From NCBI GenBank assembly GCA_031255285.1, contig JAIRSU010000070.1, positions 1 through 33,901 of the forward strand: 33,901 nt of DNA, written 5' to 3'. Shown here piece by piece: positions 13,869 through 22,365 of the stretch. The notes beneath the pieces are model-generated. The model searched no databases, was not told where the DNA came from, and saw nothing but the letters and a program-made list of their open reading frames with translations. Origin of the DNA: Treponema sp. (GTDB taxonomy: Bacteria > Spirochaetota > Spirochaetia > Treponematales > Breznakiellaceae). How positions within the stretch are numbered: the stretch's first letter is position 1; every line of letters begins with the position of its first letter. Both the position numbers and the translations under genes were made by a program.

Positions 13869-14827
13869 CAAAATGTCCCCTGTTCCGACAGAGTGGCGAG
13901 CATAATAGCCTTGATAGTCCACTTGCGGTTCTCTGCCTGTTCCCAAGCGCGACTTTGGGGTCCGTCAATCACTTCAGTAGTAACCTCTTCACCTTTTATC
14001 GCAGGTAGACAGTGGAGGAATATCGTATCCTTGCGGAGAGTCTTGTCCATCAGGCTTTGATTGACCTGATAAGGCGAAAGAATGGCGACACGCTCGGGTC
14101 TTTTTGCGTCCTCGCCCATTGAGACCCACACATCAGTATAAATAGCGTCCGCGTCAACAACCTTCTGCAAATCTGTACCGATATGTATATCCGCACCGTG
14201 TTTCTTGGCTATTGGGTCACACAAGGTCAATAGATTCGCGTCGGGCATCAACGTGGGCGAAGTGATTATCGAAAAATTAACACCGAGTTTCGAGCATATA
14301 ACAAGAAGAGAACGGGCTACATTGTTACGCCCGTCTCCTACAAACACGAGCTTCTTCCCTTGGCAATCCCCGAAATTCTCCTCCAATGTAAGAATATCCG
14401 CCAACACTTGTGTTGGATGAAACAAGTCTGTCAGACCATTGTAGACCGGTACGCCAGAATAATTGGCGAGAGTTTCAACCGTCGATTGTTTAAAGCCACG
14501 AAATTGAATGGCGCTGAACATCCGTCCTAGTACGCGGGCCGTATCTTCAATCGATTCCTTCGCGCCCAACTGTATGTCGTCTGTAGAAAGGAACACTGGA
14601 TGTCCACCTTCTTCACCAAACGCAGTCTCAAACGCACACCGTGTACGGGTAGAACGTTTTTCAAAAAGCATTGCTAGGGTCTTACCCTTAAACCGTTCCT
14701 TTTTCTCGTCTTTTTCTGATTTTACCTGTTTGGAGAAATCCAAAAACAGCCTTATTTCCTCGCGCGTGAAATCAAGCCATTTCAATAGCGATCTTCCTTT
14801 CAAACTTGTTAGTTTTTGTGTGTTCAT
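13868..14827 (-). CDS. argF: Ornithine carbamoyltransferase
   Basis: Makes citrulline from ornithine and carbamoyl phosphate, or works in reverse in arginine fermentation. The 319-residue protein has the carbamoyl-phosphate loop 'STRTR' (59-63), 'FRGF', 'HPTQ', 'FVGDGRNNVARSL', 'DVWVSMGE' and the ornithine-site motif 'HCLPA'. The frame is open to 14923, but the extra N-terminal residues are AT-rich and Ile-rich and unlike the family; ATG 14827 is the natural start. There is no Shine-Dalgarno sequence, and the promoter places transcription start at or next to the ATG, so the mRNA is probably leaderless. First gene of argF-ispF-spsF, an odd combination. Whether it is anabolic or catabolic cannot be decided here. 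Confidence 0.95.
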   Translation of the reverse strand: MNTQKLTSLKGRSLLKWLDFTREEIRLFLDFSKQVKSEKDEKKERFKGKTLAMLFEKRSTRTRCAFETAFGEEGGHPVFLSTDDIQLGAKESIEDTARVLGRMFSAIQFRGFKQSTVETLANYSGVPVYNGLTDLFHPTQVLADILTLEENFGDCQGKKLVFVGDGRNNVARSLLVICSKLGVNFSIITSPTLMPDANLLTLCDPIAKKHGADIHIGTDLQKVVDADAIYTDVWVSMGEDAKRPERVAILSPYQVNQSLMDKTLRKDTIFLHCLPAIKGEEVTTEVIDGPQSRAWEQAENRKWTIKAIMLATLSEQGTF

Positions 14828-14834
14828 ATAAATT

Positions 14835-14863
14835 ATGATAATAATATTGGGAATATTAGTCAA
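14835..14863 (-). promoter_or_regulatory. argF promoter predicting a leaderless mRNA
   Basis: On the minus strand TTGACT (14863-14858), exactly 17 nt, TATCAT (14840-14835), then 7 nt to the ATG at 14827. Transcription would start at or within a base or two of the start codon. The spacer contains the inverted repeat AATATT-CCC-AATATT, a possible operator. Confidence 0.65.
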
Positions 14864-14932
14864 TATCTGAGAAAAAGTATAGGACAAACACCCCTTAATA
14901 TATTCAATCCTTTGCATCATCAATAATATCCC

Positions 14933-14961
14933 TAGACGAAACAGAAAAATTATTATATATT
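14933..14961 (+). promoter_or_regulatory. Promoter of the WbaP-like gene, also predicting a leaderless mRNA
   Basis: TAGACG (14933-14938), 17 nt, TATATT (14956-14961), then 7 nt to ATG 14969. No ribosome-binding site is present. The geometry is the same as the divergent argF promoter on the other side of this 141-bp intergenic region. Confidence 0.5.
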
Positions 14962-14968
14962 AAATTGT

Positions 14969-16411
14969 ATGTTATTGACTGAATTTGAGACATGGTACCG
15001 CAAACGGTACCGCAGAACGAGTTCTGCATTGACAACGGTAGCCTTTATTTTGGCTGACCTTATAGGTGTTATGCTTTCCTTTGGGGCTGGTTTTTTCCTT
15101 GTGAACGCTTACGATATGCAGTTGATAACATTTCGGGCATTTGTTACCTATTGGCCATACCTGCCGGTATTCATCTTATTCTTCCAATTCAATGGGCTCT
15201 ATCCAGGAGTCGCGCTTGCGCCAGCTGAGGAACTGCGACACTTTTCCATTAGTTCCCTGCTTGCTCATGGAAGTATTATTCTGTCTCGCTATGTTGAAGA
15301 CAAGGAATGGGACCCCATTTCCATAGCCTTCATCATCAGTTTTATCCTTTCTCATTTTATCCTGCTTATCTGTCGGGACAGCATGCGTTTCATCTTGGAC
15401 AAGACTAGATTAGGCGGTATACCGGCCGTCATATTTGGAAGCGGAGTTACTGGTAAGCTCATCGTCGATCAACTCTTGAAGAGTCGCAAGACAGGTTATA
15501 TACCGGTCCTCATTCTCAACAATGAGAAGAACATTGTGGATAGCTACCGCGGTGTGCCTATTATTCACGACACGAGCATCGCACAGGAAATTGTCGAACG
15601 TTTCAATATAAAAATGGCTATCATCGCTATGCAGAATGCGGATAAGGATGAGCTAAAACATCTCTTAAACGATTCTGTATCCGCCTTTCGTTACAGTGTG
15701 CTTATCCCTGACTTCTTCAACGTTACCAATATTTGGATGTCGGTACGCGATTTTGATGGAGTGCTAGGTTTTGTTTCTAGTCACCGTCTACGGATGTTTT
15801 GGAATTGGGGTGCAAAAAGATTCATGGATTTGACGCTTGTTTTTATCGGAGGAACGATACTTCTGCCTTTCCTTCTCATCATTGGGTTGTTGGTGAAGGC
15901 AACCTCTCCAGGACCAATTTTATACGGACATACGCGGCTTGGACTTAATGGGAAGAAGTTCAAGGCGTATAAGTTCCGGTCGATGGTTGTAGATTCGGAC
16001 GAGCATCTGAAAAGATTACTCGATTCCGATTTCCGTATACGCGAAGAATGGAACACTTCCCATAAATTAAAAGACGATCCAAGAATCACAAAGGTTGGAA
16101 GAATCCTCCGCAAATTGAGTTTCGATGAATTTCCCCAGCTTATCAATGTACTGAAGGGTGAAATGAGTCTGGTGGGACCTCGTCCTATAGTCGAAGACGA
16201 GGTTGAAAAGTATGGAGAAGATTTCAAGCGTATCTTTTCAGTAAAGCCAGGACTTACCGGGCTATGGCAGGTTTCCGGACGTTCAGATACCGATTATGCG
16301 GAGCGCATTTCTTTTGATGTCTATTACTTGCAAAGTTGGTCAATCTGGCTGGATTTATGGGTGCTTTATAAAACCGTAGGCGTCGTGGTTAAGGGGAAAG
16401 GCGCATATTAA
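14969..16411 (+). CDS. Undecaprenyl-phosphate sugar-1-phosphate transferase, WbaP type
   Basis: Starts assembly of a surface polysaccharide by transferring a sugar phosphate, typically galactose-1-P, to undecaprenyl phosphate at the inner membrane. The 480-residue protein has the full WbaP layout: an N-terminal multi-span domain (about 20-150), a central nucleotide-binding-like domain (about 150-275, 'AVIFGSGVTGKLIVDQLL'), a membrane segment (about 285-310), and the catalytic domain with 'TSPGPILYGHTRLGLNGK', 'FKAYKFRSM', 'LSFDEFPQLINVLKGEMSLVGPRP' and 'KPGLTGLWQVSGRSD'. The start lacks a ribosome site but is set by the promoter geometry. No other glycosyltransferase follows; the rest of the pathway must be elsewhere. 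Confidence 0.93.
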   Translation: MLLTEFETWYRKRYRRTSSALTTVAFILADLIGVMLSFGAGFFLVNAYDMQLITFRAFVTYWPYLPVFILFFQFNGLYPGVALAPAEELRHFSISSLLAHGSIILSRYVEDKEWDPISIAFIISFILSHFILLICRDSMRFILDKTRLGGIPAVIFGSGVTGKLIVDQLLKSRKTGYIPVLILNNEKNIVDSYRGVPIIHDTSIAQEIVERFNIKMAIIAMQNADKDELKHLLNDSVSAFRYSVLIPDFFNVTNIWMSVRDFDGVLGFVSSHRLRMFWNWGAKRFMDLTLVFIGGTILLPFLLIIGLLVKATSPGPILYGHTRLGLNGKKFKAYKFRSMVVDSDEHLKRLLDSDFRIREEWNTSHKLKDDPRITKVGRILRKLSFDEFPQLINVLKGEMSLVGPRPIVEDEVEKYGEDFKRIFSVKPGLTGLWQVSGRSDTDYAERISFDVYYLQSWSIWLDLWVLYKTVGVVVKGKGAY

Positions 16412-16525
16412 GAAGAGAGCATTACTAAACATTGTTAGAATACATACCGACAGCATTGGGTTATTTTACATTCAAGTCTCGTTTTTTGATAAAAATCATC
16501 TCTTCTAAAAATAAAGAGGAAAAGA

Positions 16526-17284
16526 ATGAAAAAGCTAATCTTGATATTATACGTCATTTATTTAACATTGCCGTCCTTCGGACAAGAGCGGGCATTGTCC
16601 GATGTGTTTCCGTACTTGGACACGAGACAAAAGACAGCTGTTTTTTCGAAAGATGGACTTGCCCTGTCAAGCAAAGAGGGTAAACTGTTTTTAAGTCCGG
16701 TTTCCGCTGGCTTAAATATGACAGAAGGTATTTCGCGAAGGAATTATCCCTATGTAACGGAATATCTCATTGTTCTGCCTTTTAAAGGCATCCGTCTTGT
16801 AGACATTTACAACGCACTCGGACGGATTCGGGACCTAAAAGGGCGGCTCTACCATTCTGCCACTAAAAACCAGGATATTCCTCTTTTTGAGGACGCTACT
16901 CGTATAATGAGTGACAAGAAAACGACACCTGTTCCTGACCCGGATAAAGTATTAGTTATGCCTAAGTCGGAGACAATCTTTATTAGATTGAAAGATTCGA
17001 ATTTCGGCAGTTCTTATTATCGTGCGGAAATTCTTACTAGTCAAGATTCTATAATATGTACATTGACTAACTTCAGAAGTCTCAACTTCTTCTTCGTACC
17101 TGTCATTAGAGAAAATAATTTTTCCGCACAACTTTATGTCGAGCCAGTGAGTGAAGGTATCCTGATTTACAGTATCGCGGGAACAAATGTGTCGGACTTT
17201 GTCGCTAAATACGTGGATATGAATTCTGCCATCAAAAAACGCCTAGATGTACTTGATGCATGGATAGTGGATGGTATCAAATAA
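16526..17284 (+). CDS. Exported protein of unknown function
   Basis: A 252-residue protein with a clear signal peptide (residues 1-19, likely cleavage after SFG before Gln). The mature part is mixed alpha/beta with no transmembrane segment and no enzyme motif I recognise. Features are 'YVTEYLIVLPFKGIRLVDIYNALGRIRDLKGRLYHSATK' across 72-110 and a C-terminal half rich in aromatic beta strands. It resembles conserved treponemal exported proteins of unknown function, but I cannot name a family with confidence. GAGG lies about 7-8 nt upstream of ATG. It stands between the WbaP-like and pepF genes with gaps of 114 and 59 nt. Confidence 0.8.
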   Translation: MKKLILILYVIYLTLPSFGQERALSDVFPYLDTRQKTAVFSKDGLALSSKEGKLFLSPVSAGLNMTEGISRRNYPYVTEYLIVLPFKGIRLVDIYNALGRIRDLKGRLYHSATKNQDIPLFEDATRIMSDKKTTPVPDPDKVLVMPKSETIFIRLKDSNFGSSYYRAEILTSQDSIICTLTNFRSLNFFFVPVIRENNFSAQLYVEPVSEGILIYSIAGTNVSDFVAKYVDMNSAIKKRLDVLDAWIVDGIK

Positions 17285-17343
17285 GTCTGTAGGTACAACA
17301 TTTTTGTAGATTCGTTGCGATTAATATACTAAAGAGGTAAATT

Positions 17344-19179
17344 ATGGGGAAAGAGAAAGTTATAAAGAGAATACCAGAACGGACAGAAATCGCCAAAGAG
17401 GATACATGGGATTTATCGAAACTATTCCAAGATGATAAGGAATGGGAGAAAGGGCTGGTAGAATATGTGGAAAAGACGGAAAGGATACCTGCTTTTCAGG
17501 GAACACTAGGGCAAAGCGCCGAAAAATTGGCGGATTGGCTTGATTTTTCCAAGGAATTTGGTATTCTGGAGGAACGTCTCGCCTATTACAGTGAGTTACG
17601 ACAGACCGAAGACGAAGGCAACGCGACAGCCCGTACTATGAGTGGCAAATTCCTTATCGTTGCGGCCAAGGCACAAGCCACGAGCGCGTGGTCTGCGTCT
17701 GAAATACAAGCCATACCAGATGATATAATGGCGCGATTTTTGGACCACCCTCGCATAGCCGAATATACCATTTACTTGAAAAGATTGATCCGCTACAAAC
17801 CATATATCTTAAGCGAAAAAGAAGAACGTCTGCTTGCTATGAAGAGTGAAGCTGAAACTGTGCCACGTACCGCATTCTCGATTCTTACCAACGTGGATAT
17901 TGACTTCGGCTTTGTGGATACACCGAAAGGTACAATGTCCTTATCTCAGTCAACATGGTCGGTTTTCATGGAAGACAAGGATAGATATCTACGCCGGCGG
18001 GCCTACGCCGCATTTTACCGACAGTTTGATGTACACAAGAATATACTCGCTACACTTTACGCGGGACAAGTTAAGCAAAACACAATCAATGCACGGATTC
18101 GAGGTTATCCGTCCGCCCGCGCTATGTCTCTCTTCGGCGACAACGTAGATGAAGTAGTCTACGACAATCTTGTTGACATCGTCTCCAAAAACCTCGCACC
18201 CTTGCACCACTATTATACCCTGCGGAAAAAAATGCTTGGGCTAACAGAGCTACGCCACTACGATGTTTATGTACCGATTGTGGATACGCCGAATGAAGGG
18301 GAAAAAAGAATGTGGGAACAGGCAGTTGATACGACATTAGCCGCACTTGCCCCACTCGGTGTGGAATACGTTAATATCCTACGTGAAGGGCTTTTAGGGC
18401 GTTGGGTCGATCGTTACGAGAATAAAGGCAAGCGTTCAGGAGCGTTTTCCGCAGGTAGTTATACTGCTGACCCGTATATCTTGATGAACTATAAAGACGA
18501 TTCTATCCGTGATATGTTTACTATGGCGCACGAGAGCGGCCATTCTATGCATTCATTTTATTCGGCGAAAAATAATCCATTTATGCATTACGGCTACACG
18601 ATTTTTGAAGCCGAGGTTGCATCTACGTTCAATGAAGAATTGCTTTTCCGCTATTTAAAAAACGATGCGGAAAAGAGGGGTGATCGGGCATTACTCACCT
18701 ACGTTGTGAACAAACGGGTTGATGATATCCTTGCTACGCTTTATCGACAGACCATGTTCGCTGAGTTTGAAAAGCGGATGCACGAGCTGGAAGAAGCTGG
18801 ATATCCACTCACTCTAGATGTTTTACGTACTGAATATCGTGTACTTTTGGAGAAATATTTCGGAGGTATGTGCGTTTTTGAGAAGGAGAGCGACCTTGAA
18901 GGTTTACGGATACCTCATTTCTATGGAGCGTTCTACGTCTATAAATATGCAACAGGTATTTCCGCGTCTCTGGCACTCGCGAAGCGAGTCCTTGAGGGTG
19001 GAAAAGCGGAACGAGATGATTACTTCACCTTTCTCGCGTCTGGCGGTTCGCGTTTTCCCATAGATAGTTTGAAAGTTGCAGGCGTGGATATGTCGACGCC
19101 CGCGCCGGTTGAATCAGCCTGTGTAGTCTTCAGCAGACTGGTCGAGGAATTGGAAACTTTATTGGAATCTCAAAAATAA
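17344..19179 (+). CDS. pepF: Oligoendopeptidase F (M3 family)
   Basis: A 611-residue cytoplasmic zinc peptidase that cleaves short peptides of roughly 7-17 residues. The zinc motif is His396-Glu-Ser-Gly-His400 in 'TMAHESGHSMHSF', with the third ligand probably Glu424 in 'FEAEVASTFNE'. Other M3B features are 'TWDLSKLFQDD' at the N terminus, 'YASARAMSLF'-like 'RGYPSARAMSLFGDNV', 'GKRSGAFSAGSYTADPYILMNY' (split across 370-391) and 'FYVYKYATGISAS' near the C terminus. No signal peptide. Length is normal for the family. Start ATG has AGAGG at 7-8 nt. Probably monocistronic. Confidence 0.95.
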   Translation: MGKEKVIKRIPERTEIAKEDTWDLSKLFQDDKEWEKGLVEYVEKTERIPAFQGTLGQSAEKLADWLDFSKEFGILEERLAYYSELRQTEDEGNATARTMSGKFLIVAAKAQATSAWSASEIQAIPDDIMARFLDHPRIAEYTIYLKRLIRYKPYILSEKEERLLAMKSEAETVPRTAFSILTNVDIDFGFVDTPKGTMSLSQSTWSVFMEDKDRYLRRRAYAAFYRQFDVHKNILATLYAGQVKQNTINARIRGYPSARAMSLFGDNVDEVVYDNLVDIVSKNLAPLHHYYTLRKKMLGLTELRHYDVYVPIVDTPNEGEKRMWEQAVDTTLAALAPLGVEYVNILREGLLGRWVDRYENKGKRSGAFSAGSYTADPYILMNYKDDSIRDMFTMAHESGHSMHSFYSAKNNPFMHYGYTIFEAEVASTFNEELLFRYLKNDAEKRGDRALLTYVVNKRVDDILATLYRQTMFAEFEKRMHELEEAGYPLTLDVLRTEYRVLLEKYFGGMCVFEKESDLEGLRIPHFYGAFYVYKYATGISASLALAKRVLEGGKAERDDYFTFLASGGSRFPIDSLKVAGVDMSTPAPVESACVVFSRLVEELETLLESQK

Positions 19180-19222
19180 TGAGGAATGAAAAGTTTCTTC
19201 TGGAATAATATCGCCAAGAATA

Positions 19223-19462
19223 CTAAAACAATCTGTTCCTTGTTGAATTATGTAGCCCGTTGATTCGCAGACTTTTATGCCCGAAGCCACCGTAAATCCA
19301 TAGTAAAACCATGGCATATAATAAAGACTCCGATTTCTCATAACGAATTGCCAGTCGATGGTTCTCTTTCAGTTTTCTAAATATCCCCTCTAACCACTCC
19401 TATTTCGTACTTTGCCATAGACTATTTCTTCCTTCCGGTTCTCTACAGTCTTTTACAAGTCG
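19223..19462 (-). pseudogene. Decayed IS5-like transposase, C-terminal remnant
   Basis: On the minus strand one frame reads 'KDCREPEGRNSLWQSTK', a TAG stop, then 'EWLEGIFRKLKENHRL' and 'AIRYEKSESLLYAMVLLWIY', ending at a stop at 19223. The pattern WLE-F-L-RRL-YE followed by a hydrophobic helix is the typical C-terminal end of DDE transposases of the IS5 group. The frame is broken by stops upstream (TGA near 19470, TAG near 19403), the catalytic core is gone, and no terminal inverted repeats are obvious. I read it as the leftover of an insertion sequence in the 460-bp gap before the sugar transporter operon. Confidence 0.6.
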
Positions 19463-19564
19463 AGTTCAGCGTACAAGGCAGGGAAACAGATCCCCGTGGT
19501 AGCGGTCCCGTGGGATTTCGTGTTTGTTTTTTTAATTTATCAACGCAAAAATGAAAAATAATTC

Positions 19565-19593
19565 TTGCAAAAAAAGAAAACTCCTATTATAAT
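19565..19593 (+). promoter_or_regulatory. Strong promoter of the sugar ABC transporter operon
   Basis: TTGCAA (19565-19570), 17 nt, perfect TATAAT (19588-19593). The upstream DNA is A/T-rich (19515-19564), which may serve as an UP-like element. Confidence 0.8.
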
Positions 19594-19599
19594 GTTTTA

Positions 19600-19615
19600 G
19601 TCTTTGTACAAAGAC
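19600..19615 (+). promoter_or_regulatory. Perfect palindromic operator at the transcription start
   Basis: GTCTTTGTACAAAGAC is a perfect 16-bp palindrome with no loop, spanning the predicted +1. A spacer-free palindrome at this position is typical of a repressor operator, for example of the LacI or ROK class, though no regulator gene is adjacent. As RNA it could also fold as a small hairpin just before the ribosome site (GGAGG at 19631-19635). Confidence 0.65.
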
Positions 19616-19641
19616 GCAGCTCTTATTTTTGGAGGAATTTT

Positions 19642-20721
19642 ATGAAAAAATTCTTGTTGTTGGGAATGGTTTTGTGCTTGAGCGCGACCATGGTATTTTC
19701 TTTGGGTAAAAAGGACACGAAAACCGGTAAATACAAAATCGGGGTTTCCATGCCCACACAGAGTCTTCAGCGTTGGAATCAGGATGGGGATAACATGAAG
19801 AAACAGCTTGAAACGGCCGGTTATGCTGTTGACCTGCAATACGCCGGAGACAACGACATCCCTACCCAAGTCAACCAAATCGAAAACATGATAATGGGTG
19901 GATGTAGCGCCTTGGTTATTGCGGCGATTGATGGTTCATCCCTTACCGAAGTGCTGAGAGGCGCAAAAGACAAGGGCATTCCAGTCATCGCCTATGACCG
20001 GCTCATCATGAATAGCGACGCGGTCAAATTCTACGCGACTTTTGATAACACCAAGGTCGGCACGATGCAAGGACAGTATATCGTGGACAAACTCGACCTC
20101 GCAAATGCGGAGGGTCCCTTTAATGTTGAACTTGTAACGGGCGATCCCGGAGACAACAATGTCAACTTCTTCTTCGGCGGTGCGATGTCAGTGCTGAAAC
20201 CCTATATCGACAGCGGCAAACTCGTGGTTAAATCAGGTCAGACTACCCAAGCTCAAGCTGCGACACCTAACTGGTCAACCGAAGAATCCCAAAAGCGATT
20301 TGAAAACATCATCACATCGGTCGGCTACGGACCTGACGGCGAGAAGCTCGACGCGGTCCTCTGCTCAAACGACTCGACGGCTAACGGCGTTACCAACGCT
20401 CTTGTCAATGCGGGTTACACTAAAGACAATTTCCCTATCCTTACTGGGCAAGACTGCGACAAACCTTCAGTCAAAAATATGAATGCTGGCATCCAAGCTA
20501 TGTCCATATTCAAGGACACCCGTACATTGGCATCCCGCGTCGTCTCCATGATTAACTCCCTTGCCAAGAATACTTCTCCGGAGGTCAATGACACCAAAAC
20601 GTACAACAACGGTACAGGCGTCATTCCTTCTTACCTCTGCGAACCCATAGTCGTGGAACCGAAAGATATCCAGAAAGCTCTGATTGACAGCGGTTACTAT
20701 AAACCATCGGATATTCAGTAA
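19642..20721 (+). CDS. Periplasmic sugar-binding protein, ChvE/XylF type
   Basis: The ligand-binding subunit of a sugar ABC importer. The 359-residue protein has a signal peptide (about 1-20, 'MVFS' before Leu-Gly-Lys-Lys) without a lipobox cysteine at the right place, so it is probably periplasmic. Fold-type features are 'KIGVSMPTQSLQRWNQDGDNM', split over 36-56, 'ALVIAAIDGSSL', 'IPVIAYDRLIMNSDAV', 'AVLCSNDSTANGV' and 'ILTGQDCDKPSVK', matching ChvE-like proteins that bind aldoses such as galactose, glucose, xylose or arabinose. The exact sugar cannot be told from sequence. GGAGG lies 6 nt before ATG. It heads the three-gene operon behind a strong promoter. Confidence 0.93.
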   Translation: MKKFLLLGMVLCLSATMVFSLGKKDTKTGKYKIGVSMPTQSLQRWNQDGDNMKKQLETAGYAVDLQYAGDNDIPTQVNQIENMIMGGCSALVIAAIDGSSLTEVLRGAKDKGIPVIAYDRLIMNSDAVKFYATFDNTKVGTMQGQYIVDKLDLANAEGPFNVELVTGDPGDNNVNFFFGGAMSVLKPYIDSGKLVVKSGQTTQAQAATPNWSTEESQKRFENIITSVGYGPDGEKLDAVLCSNDSTANGVTNALVNAGYTKDNFPILTGQDCDKPSVKNMNAGIQAMSIFKDTRTLASRVVSMINSLAKNTSPEVNDTKTYNNGTGVIPSYLCEPIVVEPKDIQKALIDSGYYKPSDIQ

Positions 20722-20725
20722 GCTG

Positions 20726-20802
20726 GGAAATCGGGAATCGAGAGCAGGTTTAGTGTCATAAAATTCTGTGGAATAAAAACCTACTCTCCTTTCTCAATTT
20801 CC
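20726..20802 (+). promoter_or_regulatory. Long imperfect intercistronic hairpin
   Basis: The left arm (20726-20751, ending GAGAGCAGGTTT) pairs with the right arm (20777-20802, starting AAACCTACTCTC) over about 26 positions with several mismatches. It separates the binding-protein gene from the ATPase gene. Such structures commonly stabilise the upstream message or terminate partially, giving more binding protein than membrane components. Confidence 0.65.
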
Positions 20803-20826
20803 TGTTCTCTCTAAAAAGGATTAGGC

Positions 20827-22365
20827 ATGACGAAAAATCTACTTGAGATGAGGGGTATAACCAAAACATTTTCGGGAGTCCCCGCGCTAAAAAACGTCAA
20901 CTTTGCCATAAAGAGTGGAGAAATCTATGGCATAGTCGGAGAGAATGGTGCGGGAAAATCAACCTTGATGAACGTTTTGAGCGGCGTCTATCCTTTCGGT
21001 GCATATTCAGGCGACATTATCTTTGGTAACGAAAAATGCGAGTTTCATTCCATAAAACAAAGCGAGAAAAAAGGTATCGTTATCATTCACCAAGAGTTAG
21101 CGCTCATACCCTACCTTTCCATCGGTGAAAACCTGTTTCTGGGCAATGAACGAGGAAAATACTTTCGCATAGCTTGGGACGAAACTTATGTCGAAGCCGT
21201 AAAATTACTGCAAAAAGTCGGACTCACCGAAAATCCCCATACCCTCGTCAAAGACATCGGTGTAGGTAAGCAACAACTCGTGGAGATCGCCAAAGCGCTC
21301 GCAAAAAACGTACGCCTGCTCATCCTTGATGAACCGACCGCTAGTCTCAATGAAACCGATTCCGCCCATCTTCTCAACCTTTTACGGGAACTACGGAAAT
21401 CTGGTGTTACCTCTATTCTCATTTCCCACAAACTCAACGAAGTAGCTTCCGTCGCGAATAAAATCACCGTCATTCGGGATGGCGAAGTTATCACCAGCTT
21501 GGACAAGAAAGCCAGCGCCTTCGACGAAGCGACTATCATCAGCGCAATGGTTGGACGCAGTCTCACGGACCGCTTCCCTAAGCGTCATCCAAAAATCGGA
21601 AAAATCGCATTTGAAGTGAAAAATTGGAACGTCTATCATCCACTCTATGAAGGACGGCTCGTGTGTAACAAGGTGAACTTCAACGTAAGAAAGGGCGAAG
21701 TGGTCGGTCTAAGCGGGCTTATGGGCTCGGGGCGTACGGAACTTGCCATGAGCATCTTTGGGAAAAGTTATGGGACCGATATAAGCGGTCAACTTTTTAT
21801 CAATGGTGAAGAAGTTCGGTTCAGAACCGTGAAGGATGCCATTGATAAAAAGTTAGCCTATGTTACGGAAGACCGAAAAAGCAATGGACTTATCCTCTCG
21901 AACCCTATCAGCAAGAATATAACCCTTGCCAAGATGTCCAAGGTGAGCAAAAACCTCGTCATTGACAATGACCTTGAAATACAGGTTTCTAACGAATACC
22001 GCGAAAAACTCAATACGAAAAGCTCAAGCGTCTTGCAAGAAGTTATCAGTCTTTCAGGTGGTAATCAACAAAAAGTGCTTTTAAGCAAATGGATGTTCGC
22101 GGACCCGGATATTCTTATCCTCGACGAACCGACTCGCGGGATCGACGTGGGGGCGAAATACGAAATCTATACGATTATTAACCAGCTTGTTTCCGAAGGA
22201 AAGAGCGTAGTGATGATTTCGTCCGAAATGCCGGAATTACTTGGTATGGCGGACCGTATCTACGTAATGAGCGAAGGACGCATAATAGCGGAATTATCAA
22301 AAAAAGAGGCGTCTCAAGAGAAAATCATGGAATTGATTCTACAATCCTATAAGGAAGGTGCATAA
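20827..22365 (+). CDS. Sugar ABC transporter, double ATPase subunit (MmsA/GguA type)
   Basis: A 512-residue tandem ATPase that energises sugar import. First half: Walker A 'GENGAGKST', the degenerate signature 'IGVGKQQLVEIAKAL', Walker B 'LLILDEPTASL'. Second half: a degenerate Walker A ('GLMGSGRTEL'), signature 'LSGGNQQKV' and Walker B 'ILILDEPTRGIDVG'. This asymmetry is usual for the RbsA/XylG/MmsA class, where one composite site is catalytically weak. It is followed directly by the permease: its TAA shares a base with the permease ATG (TAATG). Confidence 0.95.
   Translation: MTKNLLEMRGITKTFSGVPALKNVNFAIKSGEIYGIVGENGAGKSTLMNVLSGVYPFGAYSGDIIFGNEKCEFHSIKQSEKKGIVIIHQELALIPYLSIGENLFLGNERGKYFRIAWDETYVEAVKLLQKVGLTENPHTLVKDIGVGKQQLVEIAKALAKNVRLLILDEPTASLNETDSAHLLNLLRELRKSGVTSILISHKLNEVASVANKITVIRDGEVITSLDKKASAFDEATIISAMVGRSLTDRFPKRHPKIGKIAFEVKNWNVYHPLYEGRLVCNKVNFNVRKGEVVGLSGLMGSGRTELAMSIFGKSYGTDISGQLFINGEEVRFRTVKDAIDKKLAYVTEDRKSNGLILSNPISKNITLAKMSKVSKNLVIDNDLEIQVSNEYREKLNTKSSSVLQEVISLSGGNQQKVLLSKWMFADPDILILDEPTRGIDVGAKYEIYTIINQLVSEGKSVVMISSEMPELLGMADRIYVMSEGRIIAELSKKEASQEKIMELILQSYKEGA

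Noticed and set aside
13869-13946. Longer start for IspF at 13946
   Set aside because: It would place 26 unrelated residues before the conserved metal-binding N terminus and overlap argF extensively; ATG 13868 has a ribosome site and family-typical start.
14828-14923. N-terminal extension of ornithine carbamoyltransferase from 14923
   Set aside because: The extra residues are Ile-rich and AT-coded, unlike the family, and overlap the promoter whose start point falls at ATG 14827.
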